Shown piece by piece: positions 50,501 to 59,654 of a stretch of DNA of 64,000 bases (the stretch's first letter is position 1; every line of letters begins with the position of its first letter). Below the pieces are notes generated by a model. That model was given only the letters and a program-made list of their open reading frames with translations, had not been told where the DNA came from and searched no databases. Origin of the DNA: DASVCS01 sp036381495 (GTDB lineage: Bacteria; Gemmatimonadota; Gemmatimonadetes; Longimicrobiales; RSA9); assembly GCA_036381495.1 (NCBI GenBank), contig DASVCS010000118.1, forward strand, positions 45,313 to 109,312, written 5' to 3'. Position numbers and translations under genes: made by a program.

Positions 50501-51970
50501 CGGCTCCGCAAGTCCGGCCGTGGTCAGTCGGGCCGCCACGTCGAAGCGCAGGTCGTCGGGCGTCCCGACGACGCGGCCGGTCAGCGTGCCGCCGTACCCC
50601 GTCGGTCCGGTGAAGCGCTCGAGCAGCGAGAGCTCGAGCGGTGCGAGGCTGAGGTCCACGCGAAGCCATGTGACGCCCGCGGGTCCGCCCGCCGCGAGCT
50701 CGAGCGCGCCGCGTAGCCGCGAGCCGTCCACTGCCGCCGTCAGATCCCTGAGCCGCAACGCCGAGCGCCCGTCCGGGAGCGGTTCGATGGCCAGGTCGAA
50801 CGACGCGGTCCCGTCGGGCGGCAGGGTGGGAACGAGAAACCGCAGGTCGGAGAACCGGACGCGCGCAACCCGCGCGGCCGCGGCGATCCCGAGCCCCGGC
50901 GCATCCGGCACGTACACACCCGCCACGTCCGAGAGGACGGTCCCATCCACCGCTGCACGCGCCGCCTCGAACGCCACGCGTTCCGGGGGGAAGGCCACCC
51001 GTCCGGACCGGACGTCGATCGTCAGGGTTCGATCGAGCCCGGGAAACCGCGCCGTCGTCCGGACGCGCGCGACCCGGACCACGGGCGGCTGGCCCGGGAC
51101 GGAGAGGCCGACGCGGGGCAGGGCGGCGTCCACATCGCGGAACAGCGTGCGACCGCCGCCGGGCGGCCGGATCTCCGCGCGGCCCCCGATCACCCGCACG
51201 TCGCGCAACAGCACGAGCGGTCCCGCCGGGCCGCCGTTCGGCGCCCCGCCGGCATCACCGTCCAGCAGACCGGCCAGGACGCGCTCGAAGTTCCAGCGCC
51301 GCTCGCCGGCCCGGCGCTCGAAGAAGAACACCGGCGCACGCAGCACCACCGAGTCGGCGACGATGCTGCCGCTGTTGAGCGCCGCGCCGTCCACGATGGC
51401 CGTGACCTCCTCCGCGCGGAAGAACGGCCGTGGCTCGAGCCCCGCCCAGGAGACGTCCACGAGTCGCAGCCGAACCGCACCCGCCAGGGGCGCGCTCTGA
51501 GGTCGCATCGCGGCGAGTCGTCGGGTGATGCTCCGCTCGAAGGCGGCGATCCCGACCTTCTCGACCCTGCGGGCCGGCGCCGGCCGCCGCGCCGGCGCCG
51601 GGATCGGTGGCGGTGGGGGGATGACCGGGATCCGGCCGGGCTGCGCACCGGGTTGGCCACGGCCGCCGGGCGGCATCGGGACCGGCGGTGGCGGCGGGAT
51701 CCGCGGCATCCGCCCGGCCTCGGGCCCGGGCTCGGCTGCCTCCTCGGGTACCGGCTCACGCTCGGCGGTGGGCGCCGCCGCGCCCGCCCGGTCGGGGGGC
51801 GCCTCACGGCCCGGCGCGGCCGCAGGCCGCGCCTCCTCCGCCTCCCGCGGCCCGGCGCGCGGCCGCAGGAGGAACCACCAGAGGACGAAAGCGAGCGGCA
51901 GGACCAGCGATCCGATCCGCGCGAGCGTCACGAACACGGCGCGCAGCCGGGACCGCCGTCGCTCCGTCAC
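47537..51970 (-). CDS. tamB: translocation and assembly module protein TamB
   Basis: The 1477-residue protein is anchored by an N-terminal membrane helix (IGSLVLPLAFVLWWFLL) and has a proline-rich linker (PPPPPVPMPPGG type repeats, residues 85-130). It then forms a long taco-like beta-groove of AsmA/TamB type and ends with the conserved DUF490 domain (SELLSFLLFGQP, LGLPLDYVQI, DEVFLTVDAGL, VLGVEPADRGLLFRR). TamB bridges the periplasm and moves lipids or assists outer-membrane protein assembly with TamA, encoded 4 bp upstream. It converges on the GntR-type gene, overlapping by 35 bp. Confidence 0.93.
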   Translation of the reverse strand: MTERRRSRLRAVFVTLARIGSLVLPLAFVLWWFLLRPRAGPREAEEARPAAAPGREAPPDRAGAAAPTAEREPVPEEAAEPGPEAGRMPRIPPPPPVPMPPGGRGQPGAQPGRIPVIPPPPPIPAPARRPAPARRVEKVGIAAFERSITRRLAAMRPQSAPLAGAVRLRLVDVSWAGLEPRPFFRAEEVTAIVDGAALNSGSIVADSVVLRAPVFFFERRAGERRWNFERVLAGLLDGDAGGAPNGGPAGPLVLLRDVRVIGGRAEIRPPGGGRTLFRDVDAALPRVGLSVPGQPPVVRVARVRTTARFPGLDRTLTIDVRSGRVAFPPERVAFEAARAAVDGTVLSDVAGVYVPDAPGLGIAAAARVARVRFSDLRFLVPTLPPDGTASFDLAIEPLPDGRSALRLRDLTAAVDGSRLRGALELAAGGPAGVTWLRVDLSLAPLELSLLERFTGPTGYGGTLTGRVVGTPDDLRFDVAARLTTAGLAEPFTARIAGRAAFALDGFALRSADIELTDVPLGALRPLAPGLPLAGRVTGRITLRGPPGRAPLELDVALAVAGGTLALAGTLDLTGPVAAYDLTGSTSALRLDALLEPAVPPVALTSRFSLVGRGFDPARLSARLRLRGRFTGWETGPADTVRIAAAAEAGALSIDTLALRVGPLSLEAAGEWHFTAPEAGAIRYRVAVRDLGAFGPYLPIPPDATFGGAVRTAGRLTGTLERPTFAGTLEGAGLRYDDWAVSSADATYRIGLGEPLPRIRLRLAADDVETPGAGTYDTATIALDFDEPRFDLEVDAARADGRVVQLASEGTLRSDGPNEARIRRLVIDLTEERWTLTRPARITWGGEAPGYEIRDLVLEETGGNGRIAVDGRLPPTGPTELRVDIRALPIGEVLVMIGQAPVVTGELWLQARAVGPDTTPRVGGEFRLLNGSVRGVAVGYIEGTLLFEDRRLSARATALVDAAGEARFDAVLPMELELTLLPRVRLLRSAPLRATLVADDISLAALEIATPEVEDAEGLLRARISLDGTVDRPTLAGTIEVFDGAVTIPALDQRYEEITADIRLEGNRAIIREIRARSDGWATARGTIAFPDLARPVADVRLDFDEFRPTGADDRDPAALWGWLHLGGELRAPIITGDVTFNDGDLRLPELDTGTAEDDFVALAAGEAGGDGDALLAGAAPPRTGFEAWLRDVVLDEVIVEAGDDLWFVTDQLRVQLHGELTLLKLGENLRIFGTLEGERGTFTLRVGPLVRRFDIQSATVRFFGSIDINPALDITASRTVLGPNGQPIEIIITVGGTLNAPTVALSTADGTRIPESELLSFLLFGQPSFALEEGAFPGPSLYEEALFGVGSLAEVASIELEEALVADLGLPLDYVQIRPTPGPFIGFGAPAVAFGRQLGDEVFLTVDAGLATLFGPGQAATNIWAVRLQWRIDPEWTLVLGVEPADRGLLFRRIGTALPVTAPEPQFIVELRRRWTY

Positions 51971-51974
51971 GGCA

Positions 51975-54143
51975 TCAGAACGGGCCGCCGACGGCCAGAT
52001 GAACGCGGAACCGGCCGAGGAACGATTCGGGTGGCGGCTGGAACTCGTCCAGGACGCGGATCAGCGCCTCGGTCTCGGGGTCGGGCAGGTACAGCGGCGC
52101 GACGAGGGGGTCGTAGGGGTTGTACGCCACGTCGAGGCGAACCGGCCCGATCGGTGTCGACGCGCGCAGACCGATCCCCGGCGTCACCCGCCACGCGCCA
52201 TCGCGGAAGCGCCGCAGCACCTCCTCGCCGCCGACCGCGCCGGCATCCACGAAGAAGGCGAGCCGCAGGTACTCGGAGAGGACGGGCACCGGCGTGCGCA
52301 GCTCGAGATTCGCCACCCCGAGCGTGGTACCGCCGATCGGCACGAAGCGGATCGTCGCCGAATCGAAGACCGCGTTGTCGCCCACGTAGACGCCCGGGCC
52401 CAGCTCGTTGCGGCCGAACCCGCGGACGCTGTTCGCGCCGCCGGCGTAGAAACGCTCCTCCGGCGGCAGGAAGTCCTCGCCCGGGTTCAGCGACGCCGTG
52501 CCGAAGAAGCTCCCCAGCTCGAGGTGCCCGGCCAGACTCCAGCCGCGGCCGAACGACAGATAGCGGGTGCCCTCGACGGTCCCCCGCGTGAAATCGACCT
52601 CGGACGCCAGCCACGGCGCCGCCCACGCGACCGCGCCGCGGACGACGTAGCCGTCCACCGGGTCCACCACGGGGACCGACCGGTCCCGGACCCAGTCCAG
52701 CCCCAGGCTGTTCTTCCACCGCGGCCGCGAGAGCGCCGCGATGTCGCTGGGCAGGCACACCAGAAACGCCGTGCAGAAGAGTGCCGGCAGCGCGATCGTG
52801 CTCGCCCGCTCCACATCCAGCGCCACCGTGAGCGCCGAACGCATGCCGAGCCGCCGCGCCACCGCCAGGCGCGCCCCCTGCGCCTCCCGCTGGAAGACGT
52901 TCGGCTCCGACTGACGCTCCGCGTACGCGCTCAACGCAAGCTGGTTGCGCGGACTCAGGAACCACGGCTGCGTCAGGTCGGCGCTGAACCGATAATCCAG
53001 CTCGTCCGCAAACGGGTCCCCCTCGAACGCGCGGCAGATCGAGCCGCCGAACCCCGCATCCAGCGGCCGACCGATCCCGATCTTGCTCAGCGAGCCGGTC
53101 AACGCGAGCCGGCGTGCGCCGCCCCCGAAACTCCGACTCACCCACTCGACCCGCGTCCGGAAACAGTCCACCGTACCGTACCCCACCGCCGCCTCCACCA
53201 CGTGCACCGGCCCCTCGACAATGCGCACCACCACCGTCGCGGTCGCACTGTCGCTCGGCGTGAGCTGGAGCGAGTCCGGCGCGATCGACACCGTCGCGAA
53301 CTGCACCAGCTCCAGGCCGTACAGGTTCCGCTGGCTCTCGACCAACTCATCCGCCCGCAACAGCTCACCCGCCCGGAACGTGAGCTGCCGCACCACCGCG
53401 CGCCGCCCCAACTGCTCCGCGCCGCGCACCACGATCGTGTCCACCACCACCCGCGGTCCCGGCACCGCCCGGAGCGTCGCCCGCGCCACGTCCACCACCG
53501 TGTCCACGGCGTAGTTCCGCAACACCTGCGCGTACGCGCGGCCCAGCTCCAGCAACGTCGACTGCACCGTGTCCGCCGACGCCGCGAAATCCCCCACGTC
53601 GAACAGCTCCCCCTCCCGGAGCGGAAGCCGCGCCCGCAACTCCCGCAACTGCTCGGCATCCAGGACCGTGTCCACTCCCTCGACCCGGAACGACTCCAGC
53701 GTCACCGGATCCCCCCGCAGGATCACGAACCGAACCTCGACGCCATCCTCCGGACGCACCGGCTCCACCGCCGGCACCACCTCCGTCCCGAAGTAGCCGC
53801 TCTGACGGTAGAACAACGCCAGCCGCCGCACGTCCCGCAGCACCGTCCCCGCATCCAACCGCCGCTCCTCCCGCCCGATGTCCGTGAACGGTATGCAGAT
53901 CGGCAGCCCCAGCAGCCGGCAGTGCGACGGCTCCGTCTCCACCACCTGCGCGAGCGTGTCCGCCGTGTACGGCGCCGGATCCACGAAGATCACCCGCTCG
54001 ATCTCTCGACCCTCGTACGCCGCCAGCCCCGGGTACCGGTCCGCCGGCCCCTCTCGCGCCGCGCATCCGGCCACGCCCAGTACCGCACAAACGAAGAGGG
54101 CCGCAGCGGCGCCCGCCGGCCCCCACGCCCTCGTCGCCTTCAT
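51975..54143 (-). CDS. tamA: BamA/TamA family outer-membrane protein
   Basis: The 722-residue protein has POTRA-like domains (YPGLAAYEGREIERVIFV, VRFVILRGDPVTLESFRVEGVDTVL, VVVDTIVVRGAEQLGRRAVVRQLTF at successive thirds of the N-terminal half) and a 16-stranded barrel containing EERFYAGGANSVRGFGRNELGP, the conserved VRGF motif, ending LAVGGPF. The start at 54143 gives a signal peptide with lipobox VLGVAGC, unusual for a barrel protein, so it may be lipidated. It is cotranscribed with tamB. Confidence 0.88.
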   Translation of the reverse strand: MKATRAWGPAGAAAALFVCAVLGVAGCAAREGPADRYPGLAAYEGREIERVIFVDPAPYTADTLAQVVETEPSHCRLLGLPICIPFTDIGREERRLDAGTVLRDVRRLALFYRQSGYFGTEVVPAVEPVRPEDGVEVRFVILRGDPVTLESFRVEGVDTVLDAEQLRELRARLPLREGELFDVGDFAASADTVQSTLLELGRAYAQVLRNYAVDTVVDVARATLRAVPGPRVVVDTIVVRGAEQLGRRAVVRQLTFRAGELLRADELVESQRNLYGLELVQFATVSIAPDSLQLTPSDSATATVVVRIVEGPVHVVEAAVGYGTVDCFRTRVEWVSRSFGGGARRLALTGSLSKIGIGRPLDAGFGGSICRAFEGDPFADELDYRFSADLTQPWFLSPRNQLALSAYAERQSEPNVFQREAQGARLAVARRLGMRSALTVALDVERASTIALPALFCTAFLVCLPSDIAALSRPRWKNSLGLDWVRDRSVPVVDPVDGYVVRGAVAWAAPWLASEVDFTRGTVEGTRYLSFGRGWSLAGHLELGSFFGTASLNPGEDFLPPEERFYAGGANSVRGFGRNELGPGVYVGDNAVFDSATIRFVPIGGTTLGVANLELRTPVPVLSEYLRLAFFVDAGAVGGEEVLRRFRDGAWRVTPGIGLRASTPIGPVRLDVAYNPYDPLVAPLYLPDPETEALIRVLDEFQPPPESFLGRFRVHLAVGGPF

Positions 54144-54349
54144 TCTCCGCTCGTGCCTCCCGCGTCCTCCCGCCGCGTCCGTCCTCGTACAAACGCGTGT
54201 TTTCATGCAAGCCATACGCCACCCGCCGAACACCGCAGGACCACGCACCGCCGGCCCCACCCCCGCCGCAGGTGGCATCGTTCTTGCCCCCCCGTCGCCT
54301 CGAACGTCAGATGTTTGCGGAGAACGGCGACCTCGCCCAACGAACCCTG

Positions 54350-56233
54350 ATGAAACGCATGCCCTGCCTGCCGGCGCTCCTCGCCGGGATCGCCTGTGCC
54401 GCGGGGATCGCGGCGTGTCGCGACGAGGAGCCGGAACGGCCGGCCGAACGGGCGGAGGCCGGGGCGCCGGCGGCGGCGGTCGTCAGTCCGGCGTTCACGA
54501 CAGTGACGGACGCGATGTTGACGGGCGTCAACGCGGCATCGCAGGACTGGCTGATCCACGGGGGTGCGTACAACAACCAGAGGTACTCGGCGCTGAATCA
54601 GATCACGCGGGAGAACGTGGCGGGGCTGGTGCCGGTCTGGATCCACCAGACGGGGATTGCGGAGTCGTTCGCGACCACGCCGCTCGTGGTGGACAACACG
54701 ATGTATCTCAGCACGCCGGAGAGCCACGTGGTGGCGCTGAACGCGGTGACGGGAGAGCGGCTGTGGGAGTTCATCCCGCTGCTCGAGACCGTGACGGTGT
54801 GCTGCGGTCCGGAGAACCGGGGGGTGGCGGTCTACGGCGACCGGGTGTACGTGGGCACGCTGGATGCGCGGGTGATCGCGCTGAACAACCGGACGGGCGA
54901 GGTGGTGTGGGAGACGGCACTCGCCGATCCGGAGGATGGGTACAGCGTCACGATGGCGCCGCTGGCGTACGCGGGGAAGGTGGTGGTCGGGGTGGACGGG
55001 GGCGAGTACGGGATTCGCGGCTTCGTGGTCGCGCTGGACGCGGAGACGGGGAAGGAGGTCTGGCGCTGGCACACGATCCCGGCGCCGGGGCAGGGGTCGG
55101 GGGGGTGGTGGGGCGAGTGGAAGGACGCGACGCCGTTCGGGACGTCGCTGCATCGTGACATTGCGGGCGAGCAGGAGAACCGGGGGGAGCATCTGGAGTC
55201 GTGGAAGCGGGGCGGGGGAGGGGTGCGGACGACACCGGCGTACGACCCGACGACCCAGATGCTGTACCTCGTGGTCGGGCATCCGGCGCCGAGCCTGGAT
55301 GGGCGGCAGCGGCCGGGCGACAATCTGTACACGGGCTCGATCGTCGCGCTGGACGGGAGCACCGGCGAGTTGAAGTGGCACTTCCAGTACCTGCCCCACG
55401 ATGTCTGGGGCCTCAGCGGCGGCAGTCCGCCGTTCCTCTTCGAGGGCGCCGGCGGGCGCTACGTCGGACACGCGGCGAACGTCGGCTGGCTCTACGTCCT
55501 GGATGCGGCGACCGGGCGTCCGGTCCTGCGATCGGAGAACTTCGTGCCGCAGGACAACCTCTTCGCGCCGCCGACCGATTCGGGGACCTGGATGCTCCCC
55601 GGCGCCGACGGCGGCAACGGCGGCTCGCCGGTGGCGTACTCGCCGCGGACCCGGCTGGCCTACGTGCTGGGCCTCCACCAACCCATGGTCTACACGCGGC
55701 GATTCGAGCCGAAGGTCGACGGGCGGCTCTGGCTCGGCGGTTCGTTCCGATACACGCCCGACCAGCCGCAATGGGGCGTCATCTCCGCGATCGACACCCG
55801 GACCGGCCGGATCGTCTGGCAACGGCAGCTACCGGACCCCGCCATGGGCGGCGCGCTCGTCACCGCGGGGGACGTCCTCTTCATCGGCGAGAGCAGCGGC
55901 ACGCTGGACGCCTTCGACGCCGTGACCGGCGAGCTGCTCTGGCAGTTCCACACCGGCGCCGGCGTCAACGCCGCGCCGATCACCTACATGGTCAACGGCG
56001 TTCAGTACGTCGCCGTGGCGTCGGGCGGGAACTATCAACTCGATACGCCACGCGGAGATAACTTGATCGTGTTCGCGTTGCACTCGAATCAGCGCACGGT
56101 GGCGCCGCGCAGCTATCCCGCGCCGCGCTACCGACGAGTGGGGGCGATCCGGTACGGCGAGGTCCGTCAGGTCCCGGCCGCGCAGCTCGAGGCATCCCGC
56201 AACCGGCGTCCGGCGCCGGCGCCCCGGCGCTGA
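54350..56233 (+). CDS. PQQ-type quinoprotein dehydrogenase, probable lipoprotein
   Basis: The 627-residue protein has a signal peptide with lipobox (ACAAGIAAC) and an eight-bladed PQQ beta-propeller: WLIHGGAYNNQRYSALNQIT, TTPLVVDNTMYLSTPESHV, ALNAVTGERLWEF and repeated W-motif blades. Adjacent cysteines in VTVCCGPENRG match the vicinal disulfide that stacks on PQQ. There is no CxxCH heme domain, so electrons must go to a separate carrier. Substrate (alcohol or sugar) is unknown. ATG 54350 is chosen because the signal peptide follows it. It precedes the susCD pair. Confidence 0.85.
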   Translation: MKRMPCLPALLAGIACAAGIAACRDEEPERPAERAEAGAPAAAVVSPAFTTVTDAMLTGVNAASQDWLIHGGAYNNQRYSALNQITRENVAGLVPVWIHQTGIAESFATTPLVVDNTMYLSTPESHVVALNAVTGERLWEFIPLLETVTVCCGPENRGVAVYGDRVYVGTLDARVIALNNRTGEVVWETALADPEDGYSVTMAPLAYAGKVVVGVDGGEYGIRGFVVALDAETGKEVWRWHTIPAPGQGSGGWWGEWKDATPFGTSLHRDIAGEQENRGEHLESWKRGGGGVRTTPAYDPTTQMLYLVVGHPAPSLDGRQRPGDNLYTGSIVALDGSTGELKWHFQYLPHDVWGLSGGSPPFLFEGAGGRYVGHAANVGWLYVLDAATGRPVLRSENFVPQDNLFAPPTDSGTWMLPGADGGNGGSPVAYSPRTRLAYVLGLHQPMVYTRRFEPKVDGRLWLGGSFRYTPDQPQWGVISAIDTRTGRIVWQRQLPDPAMGGALVTAGDVLFIGESSGTLDAFDAVTGELLWQFHTGAGVNAAPITYMVNGVQYVAVASGGNYQLDTPRGDNLIVFALHSNQRTVAPRSYPAPRYRRVGAIRYGEVRQVPAAQLEASRNRRPAPAPRR

Positions 56234-56559
56234 CATCGACTCCGTCAGTTCACCCCTCGCGCTCCCGACTGGGGGAGTCCCACCTTGACCCCGCCGGGCG
56301 CTCGACGTTAAAACCCGCCTACATTCGCCTTGCTTCGGTGAAATCCGGATCCGCCCTCGCGTCGACGCAGCGGTCGCGCGAGGGCGTTGTTCATCGTCCT
56401 CGATCCGGACCGGGGCGGCGGCACCTTCCTTCGGGTCCGTGCCCCGCCTCCGGGATGTGGCGTGCGCGCGCCGGAATACCGGTCGCGCGGGGGCATGTGC
56501 ACGTCTGGAACACCGGCGCAGGGCGGCGCGCACGGTTCCTTTCTCGACGGAGGCGATCC
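56234..56559. other. 326-bp region before susC
   Basis: It holds the susC promoter-like sequence (56285-56313) and a hairpin (GCCCTCGCG at 56353-56361 with CGCGAGGGC at 56377-56385) in the leader. Nothing else recognised. Confidence 0.45.
56285..56313 (+). promoter_or_regulatory. promoter-like sequence before susC
   Basis: TTGACC at 56285-56290, a 17-bp spacer and TTAAAA at 56308-56313. It would give a leader of about 240 nt with a hairpin, room for attenuation. Confidence 0.4.
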
Positions 56560-59500
56560 ATGAGACATCGTAGTTGGGCGGCGCGCATGGCGGCCGTACT
56601 GTTCCTCGCGACGCCGGGTGCGCTCGTGGCGCAGGAAGCCACGCTCCAGGGTCGGGTCACGGATGCGCAGGGCGGCCCGATCGTCGGCGCCACCGTGATG
56701 GTACGGGGCACCGGCAACGCGAGCTTCACCGATGATGCCGGCCGCTACCTCCTGAGCGTCTCGCCGGGGACCCACGAGATCCAGGCCTCGATGATCGGAC
56801 ACCGGCCCGTGGTCGAGACCGTCACCCTGAACGCGGGCGAGACCCGGACGCTGGACTTCACGCTCGAACTCTCCGCCATCGAGCTGACCGAGATCGTCGC
56901 CTCCGTCGAGGCGGGCGAGGTGACGCGCCGCGAGATGGGTACCGACATCGCCTCGATCGATGTGCGCAACCAGATCGAGAACGCCGTCGTCACCAACATC
57001 TCCGAGATGCTCAACGGCCGCGCGGGGAACGTGACCATCACCCAGGCCTCGGGGAACGTCGGCGCCGGGTCGCGTATCCGGGTCCGCGGGATCAACAGCC
57101 TGACGCAATCGAACAATCCGCTCGTGATCATTGATGGCGTACGCGCCTCGAACGACACGGATTTCGGGATCAACCGCGGTCAGACCTTCTCGCGCTTCAA
57201 CGACCTCGACCCCAGCAACATCGCGCGGATCCAGGTGGTCAAGGGCCCGGCCGCCCTGGCGCTGTACGGCAGTGAGGCGGCATCCGGCGTCATCATCATC
57301 GAGACGAAGAACGGCGCCGCCGCCCGCGACGGGATGCAGATCTCGATGCAACTCCAGCAGGGCGCCATGTGGGACGTGGCGGACTACCCCGACCACCTGG
57401 CGGATGTGACGCCGTTCGTCACCGGGCCGGACGACCCGAAGCTCGCCGGTTGGAGGGTCGAGGAGCACCCGCTCACCCACCAGGTCTTCGTGGTCGACAA
57501 CCCGTTCGAGGATGAGAGCACCTCACCGTTCCGCACCGGACGCCTTACGAACGCGAGCGTCCAGATCAGCGGCCGCGCCTCGAGCGTGAGCTACTTCACC
57601 TCGCTCGGCTACGACGATGAGACCGGTGTGCTCCCGAGCAACGACCTCCAGCGCATCAACTTCCGCGCGAACTTCCAGGCCACGCCGAACGAGAAGGTCT
57701 CGGTGACGGCCAGCTCGGGCTACATCACCTCGACCACCAACCTGCCCAAGAGCGGAAACAACACGAGCGGCTTCTTCGTGAACGCGATGAACGGCACGCC
57801 GTACTCGTCGAAGAGCGACGATGGCCGGTGCCTGGCCACCGTCCTGCTCGGCGATGACCCGAGCGTCTGCGACAAGGACGGCAACGTCCGCGCCGCGTTC
57901 GACAAGATCGCCGCGATCGTCAGCCGCGAGGACCTCGAGCGGTTCACCGGGTCGGTCCGCGTCAATTACACGCCGTTCACCTGGCTGACCAACTCGGCCA
58001 TGCTGGGCGCGGACATCGTCGACCAGGTCTTCAACGACGCGATCCCGTACGACCCGGAAATCCCGTTCAGCTTCGCGGCCGGCGGCGAATTCTTCCGCTC
58101 GCGCAACCTCCGGCGGCACGTGACCGTGGATCTCTCCTCGACCGCGTCGTACGACATCACCGGCTCGCTCGCCGGTCGCACCGCGGTCGGCGCGCAGTAC
58201 TTCCAGAACGAACTCGAGTCCATTTCCTGCGAAGGCCGCATCTTCGTGAACGACCAGGCCAACGCCTGCGACGCGGGCGTCAGCCTGCGCGGCTTCTCCG
58301 ACTTCTCGGAGAAGGTCGAGGTCGGCGCGTACCTCCAGCAGCGCTTCGATTACGGCAACTACCTCTTCGTCACCGGCGCGCTGCGGGTGGACGACAACAG
58401 CGCGCTCGGCGCCGAAGAGCCCGCCATCTGGTCGCCGAGCGTCAACGGCTCGCTCGTGGTCAGCGATCTGCCGATGTGGAACGTCGACCCCGGCACCGTC
58501 AGCCAGTTGCGCGTCCGTGCCGCCTGGGGCACCGCCACGCAGTCGCCGGTCGCGTACGCGGCGGAACGCACCTACAGCATCGTGCGGCTGAACCGCGGCG
58601 GTCAGATCGTGCCGGGACTCAGCCCCGAGGATCCGGGCAACCCCGAGCTCGGGCCCGAGCGGAGCTCCGAGATCGAGCTCGGCTTCGATGCCGGCGTGCT
58701 CGACGACCGCATCGGGGTCCAGTTCACCTACTTCCGGCGCACCACCAAGGACGCCATCGTGTCGCGCCCCGTCCCGCCGTCCAGCGGGTTCGCCGACAAC
58801 CAGCTCGTCAACCTCGGTGAGGTCCGCAACAACGGCTTCGAGGCAAGCATCAACGCGCTCCTCCTCGATCGCCGCAACATGACCTGGGACGCCACGCTCA
58901 CCGTCTCGTCGACCAAATCGACGGTCACCGACCTCGGCGACCTCGACGGATTCGGCGGCTTCCGTGAAGGCTATCCGCCCGACTCCTACATCGACCGCGT
59001 CATCACGCACGCCGAGCGCGATGCCGACGGCAACATCATCCCCGAGAGCATCGAGTACGCGCCCGGCACGCTCGGCGACGGCAGCGGCCGCCGCCTGGTG
59101 GGGCAGGGATACCCGACGAACGAGGAGAGCCTGCTCACCACGCTCACGCTCTTCGACAACCTGCGGATCTCGTCGCTCTTCGATCGCGCCGCGGGCCACC
59201 GCGTCTTCAGCGGGACGCTCTCGACTCAGGCCACCGGATCGACGCTCGCGGAGAACTCCTCCTTCGGCCGCCTCTGGGCGTACCGCCAGATCCTGCTCAC
59301 ACCGGTCGAGCAGGCCACCATCGAGCAGGACGTCGCACAGGGCGACTTCGACCTCTTCTGGACGCCCCGCGCCGACTTCATCAAGTTCCGCGAGCTCAAG
59401 GTCAGCTACGACCTGCCGACCGACCTCGCCAACCGCTTCGGCATGAGCAACGCCACCATCTACATCGGCGGGCGCAACCTCCACACCTGGACCGACTTCC

Positions 59501-59616
59501 CGGGGCTCGACCCCGAGATCAACCAGGAAGGCGCCAGAGACACCATCGGCGCACTCGAAGCGAACGCGCTCCCGCCCGCGCGCATGTTCTTCAGCGGCAT
59601 CCGCGTGACCTTCTGA
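56560..59616 (+). CDS. SusC/RagA-family TonB-dependent outer-membrane receptor
   Basis: The 1018-residue receptor has a signal peptide (AAVLFLATPGALVAQ), an N-terminal carboxypeptidase-regulatory-like domain (LQGRVTDAQGGPIVGATVMV, residues 28-105), a TonB-linked plug (SEMLNGRAGNVTITQASG, RIRVRGINSLTQSNNPLVII, VVKGPAALALYGSEAASGV) and a 22-stranded barrel ending SGIRVTF. SusC-type proteins import oligosaccharides or peptides with a SusD lid, encoded next. The substrate is not readable. ATG 56560 follows GGAGG. Confidence 0.94.
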   Translation: MRHRSWAARMAAVLFLATPGALVAQEATLQGRVTDAQGGPIVGATVMVRGTGNASFTDDAGRYLLSVSPGTHEIQASMIGHRPVVETVTLNAGETRTLDFTLELSAIELTEIVASVEAGEVTRREMGTDIASIDVRNQIENAVVTNISEMLNGRAGNVTITQASGNVGAGSRIRVRGINSLTQSNNPLVIIDGVRASNDTDFGINRGQTFSRFNDLDPSNIARIQVVKGPAALALYGSEAASGVIIIETKNGAAARDGMQISMQLQQGAMWDVADYPDHLADVTPFVTGPDDPKLAGWRVEEHPLTHQVFVVDNPFEDESTSPFRTGRLTNASVQISGRASSVSYFTSLGYDDETGVLPSNDLQRINFRANFQATPNEKVSVTASSGYITSTTNLPKSGNNTSGFFVNAMNGTPYSSKSDDGRCLATVLLGDDPSVCDKDGNVRAAFDKIAAIVSREDLERFTGSVRVNYTPFTWLTNSAMLGADIVDQVFNDAIPYDPEIPFSFAAGGEFFRSRNLRRHVTVDLSSTASYDITGSLAGRTAVGAQYFQNELESISCEGRIFVNDQANACDAGVSLRGFSDFSEKVEVGAYLQQRFDYGNYLFVTGALRVDDNSALGAEEPAIWSPSVNGSLVVSDLPMWNVDPGTVSQLRVRAAWGTATQSPVAYAAERTYSIVRLNRGGQIVPGLSPEDPGNPELGPERSSEIELGFDAGVLDDRIGVQFTYFRRTTKDAIVSRPVPPSSGFADNQLVNLGEVRNNGFEASINALLLDRRNMTWDATLTVSSTKSTVTDLGDLDGFGGFREGYPPDSYIDRVITHAERDADGNIIPESIEYAPGTLGDGSGRRLVGQGYPTNEESLLTTLTLFDNLRISSLFDRAAGHRVFSGTLSTQATGSTLAENSSFGRLWAYRQILLTPVEQATIEQDVAQGDFDLFWTPRADFIKFRELKVSYDLPTDLANRFGMSNATIYIGGRNLHTWTDFPGLDPEINQEGARDTIGALEANALPPARMFFSGIRVTF

Positions 59617-59654
59617 TGGTGCGCACCCGAATCCGAACGGAAGGAGAGACGAGC

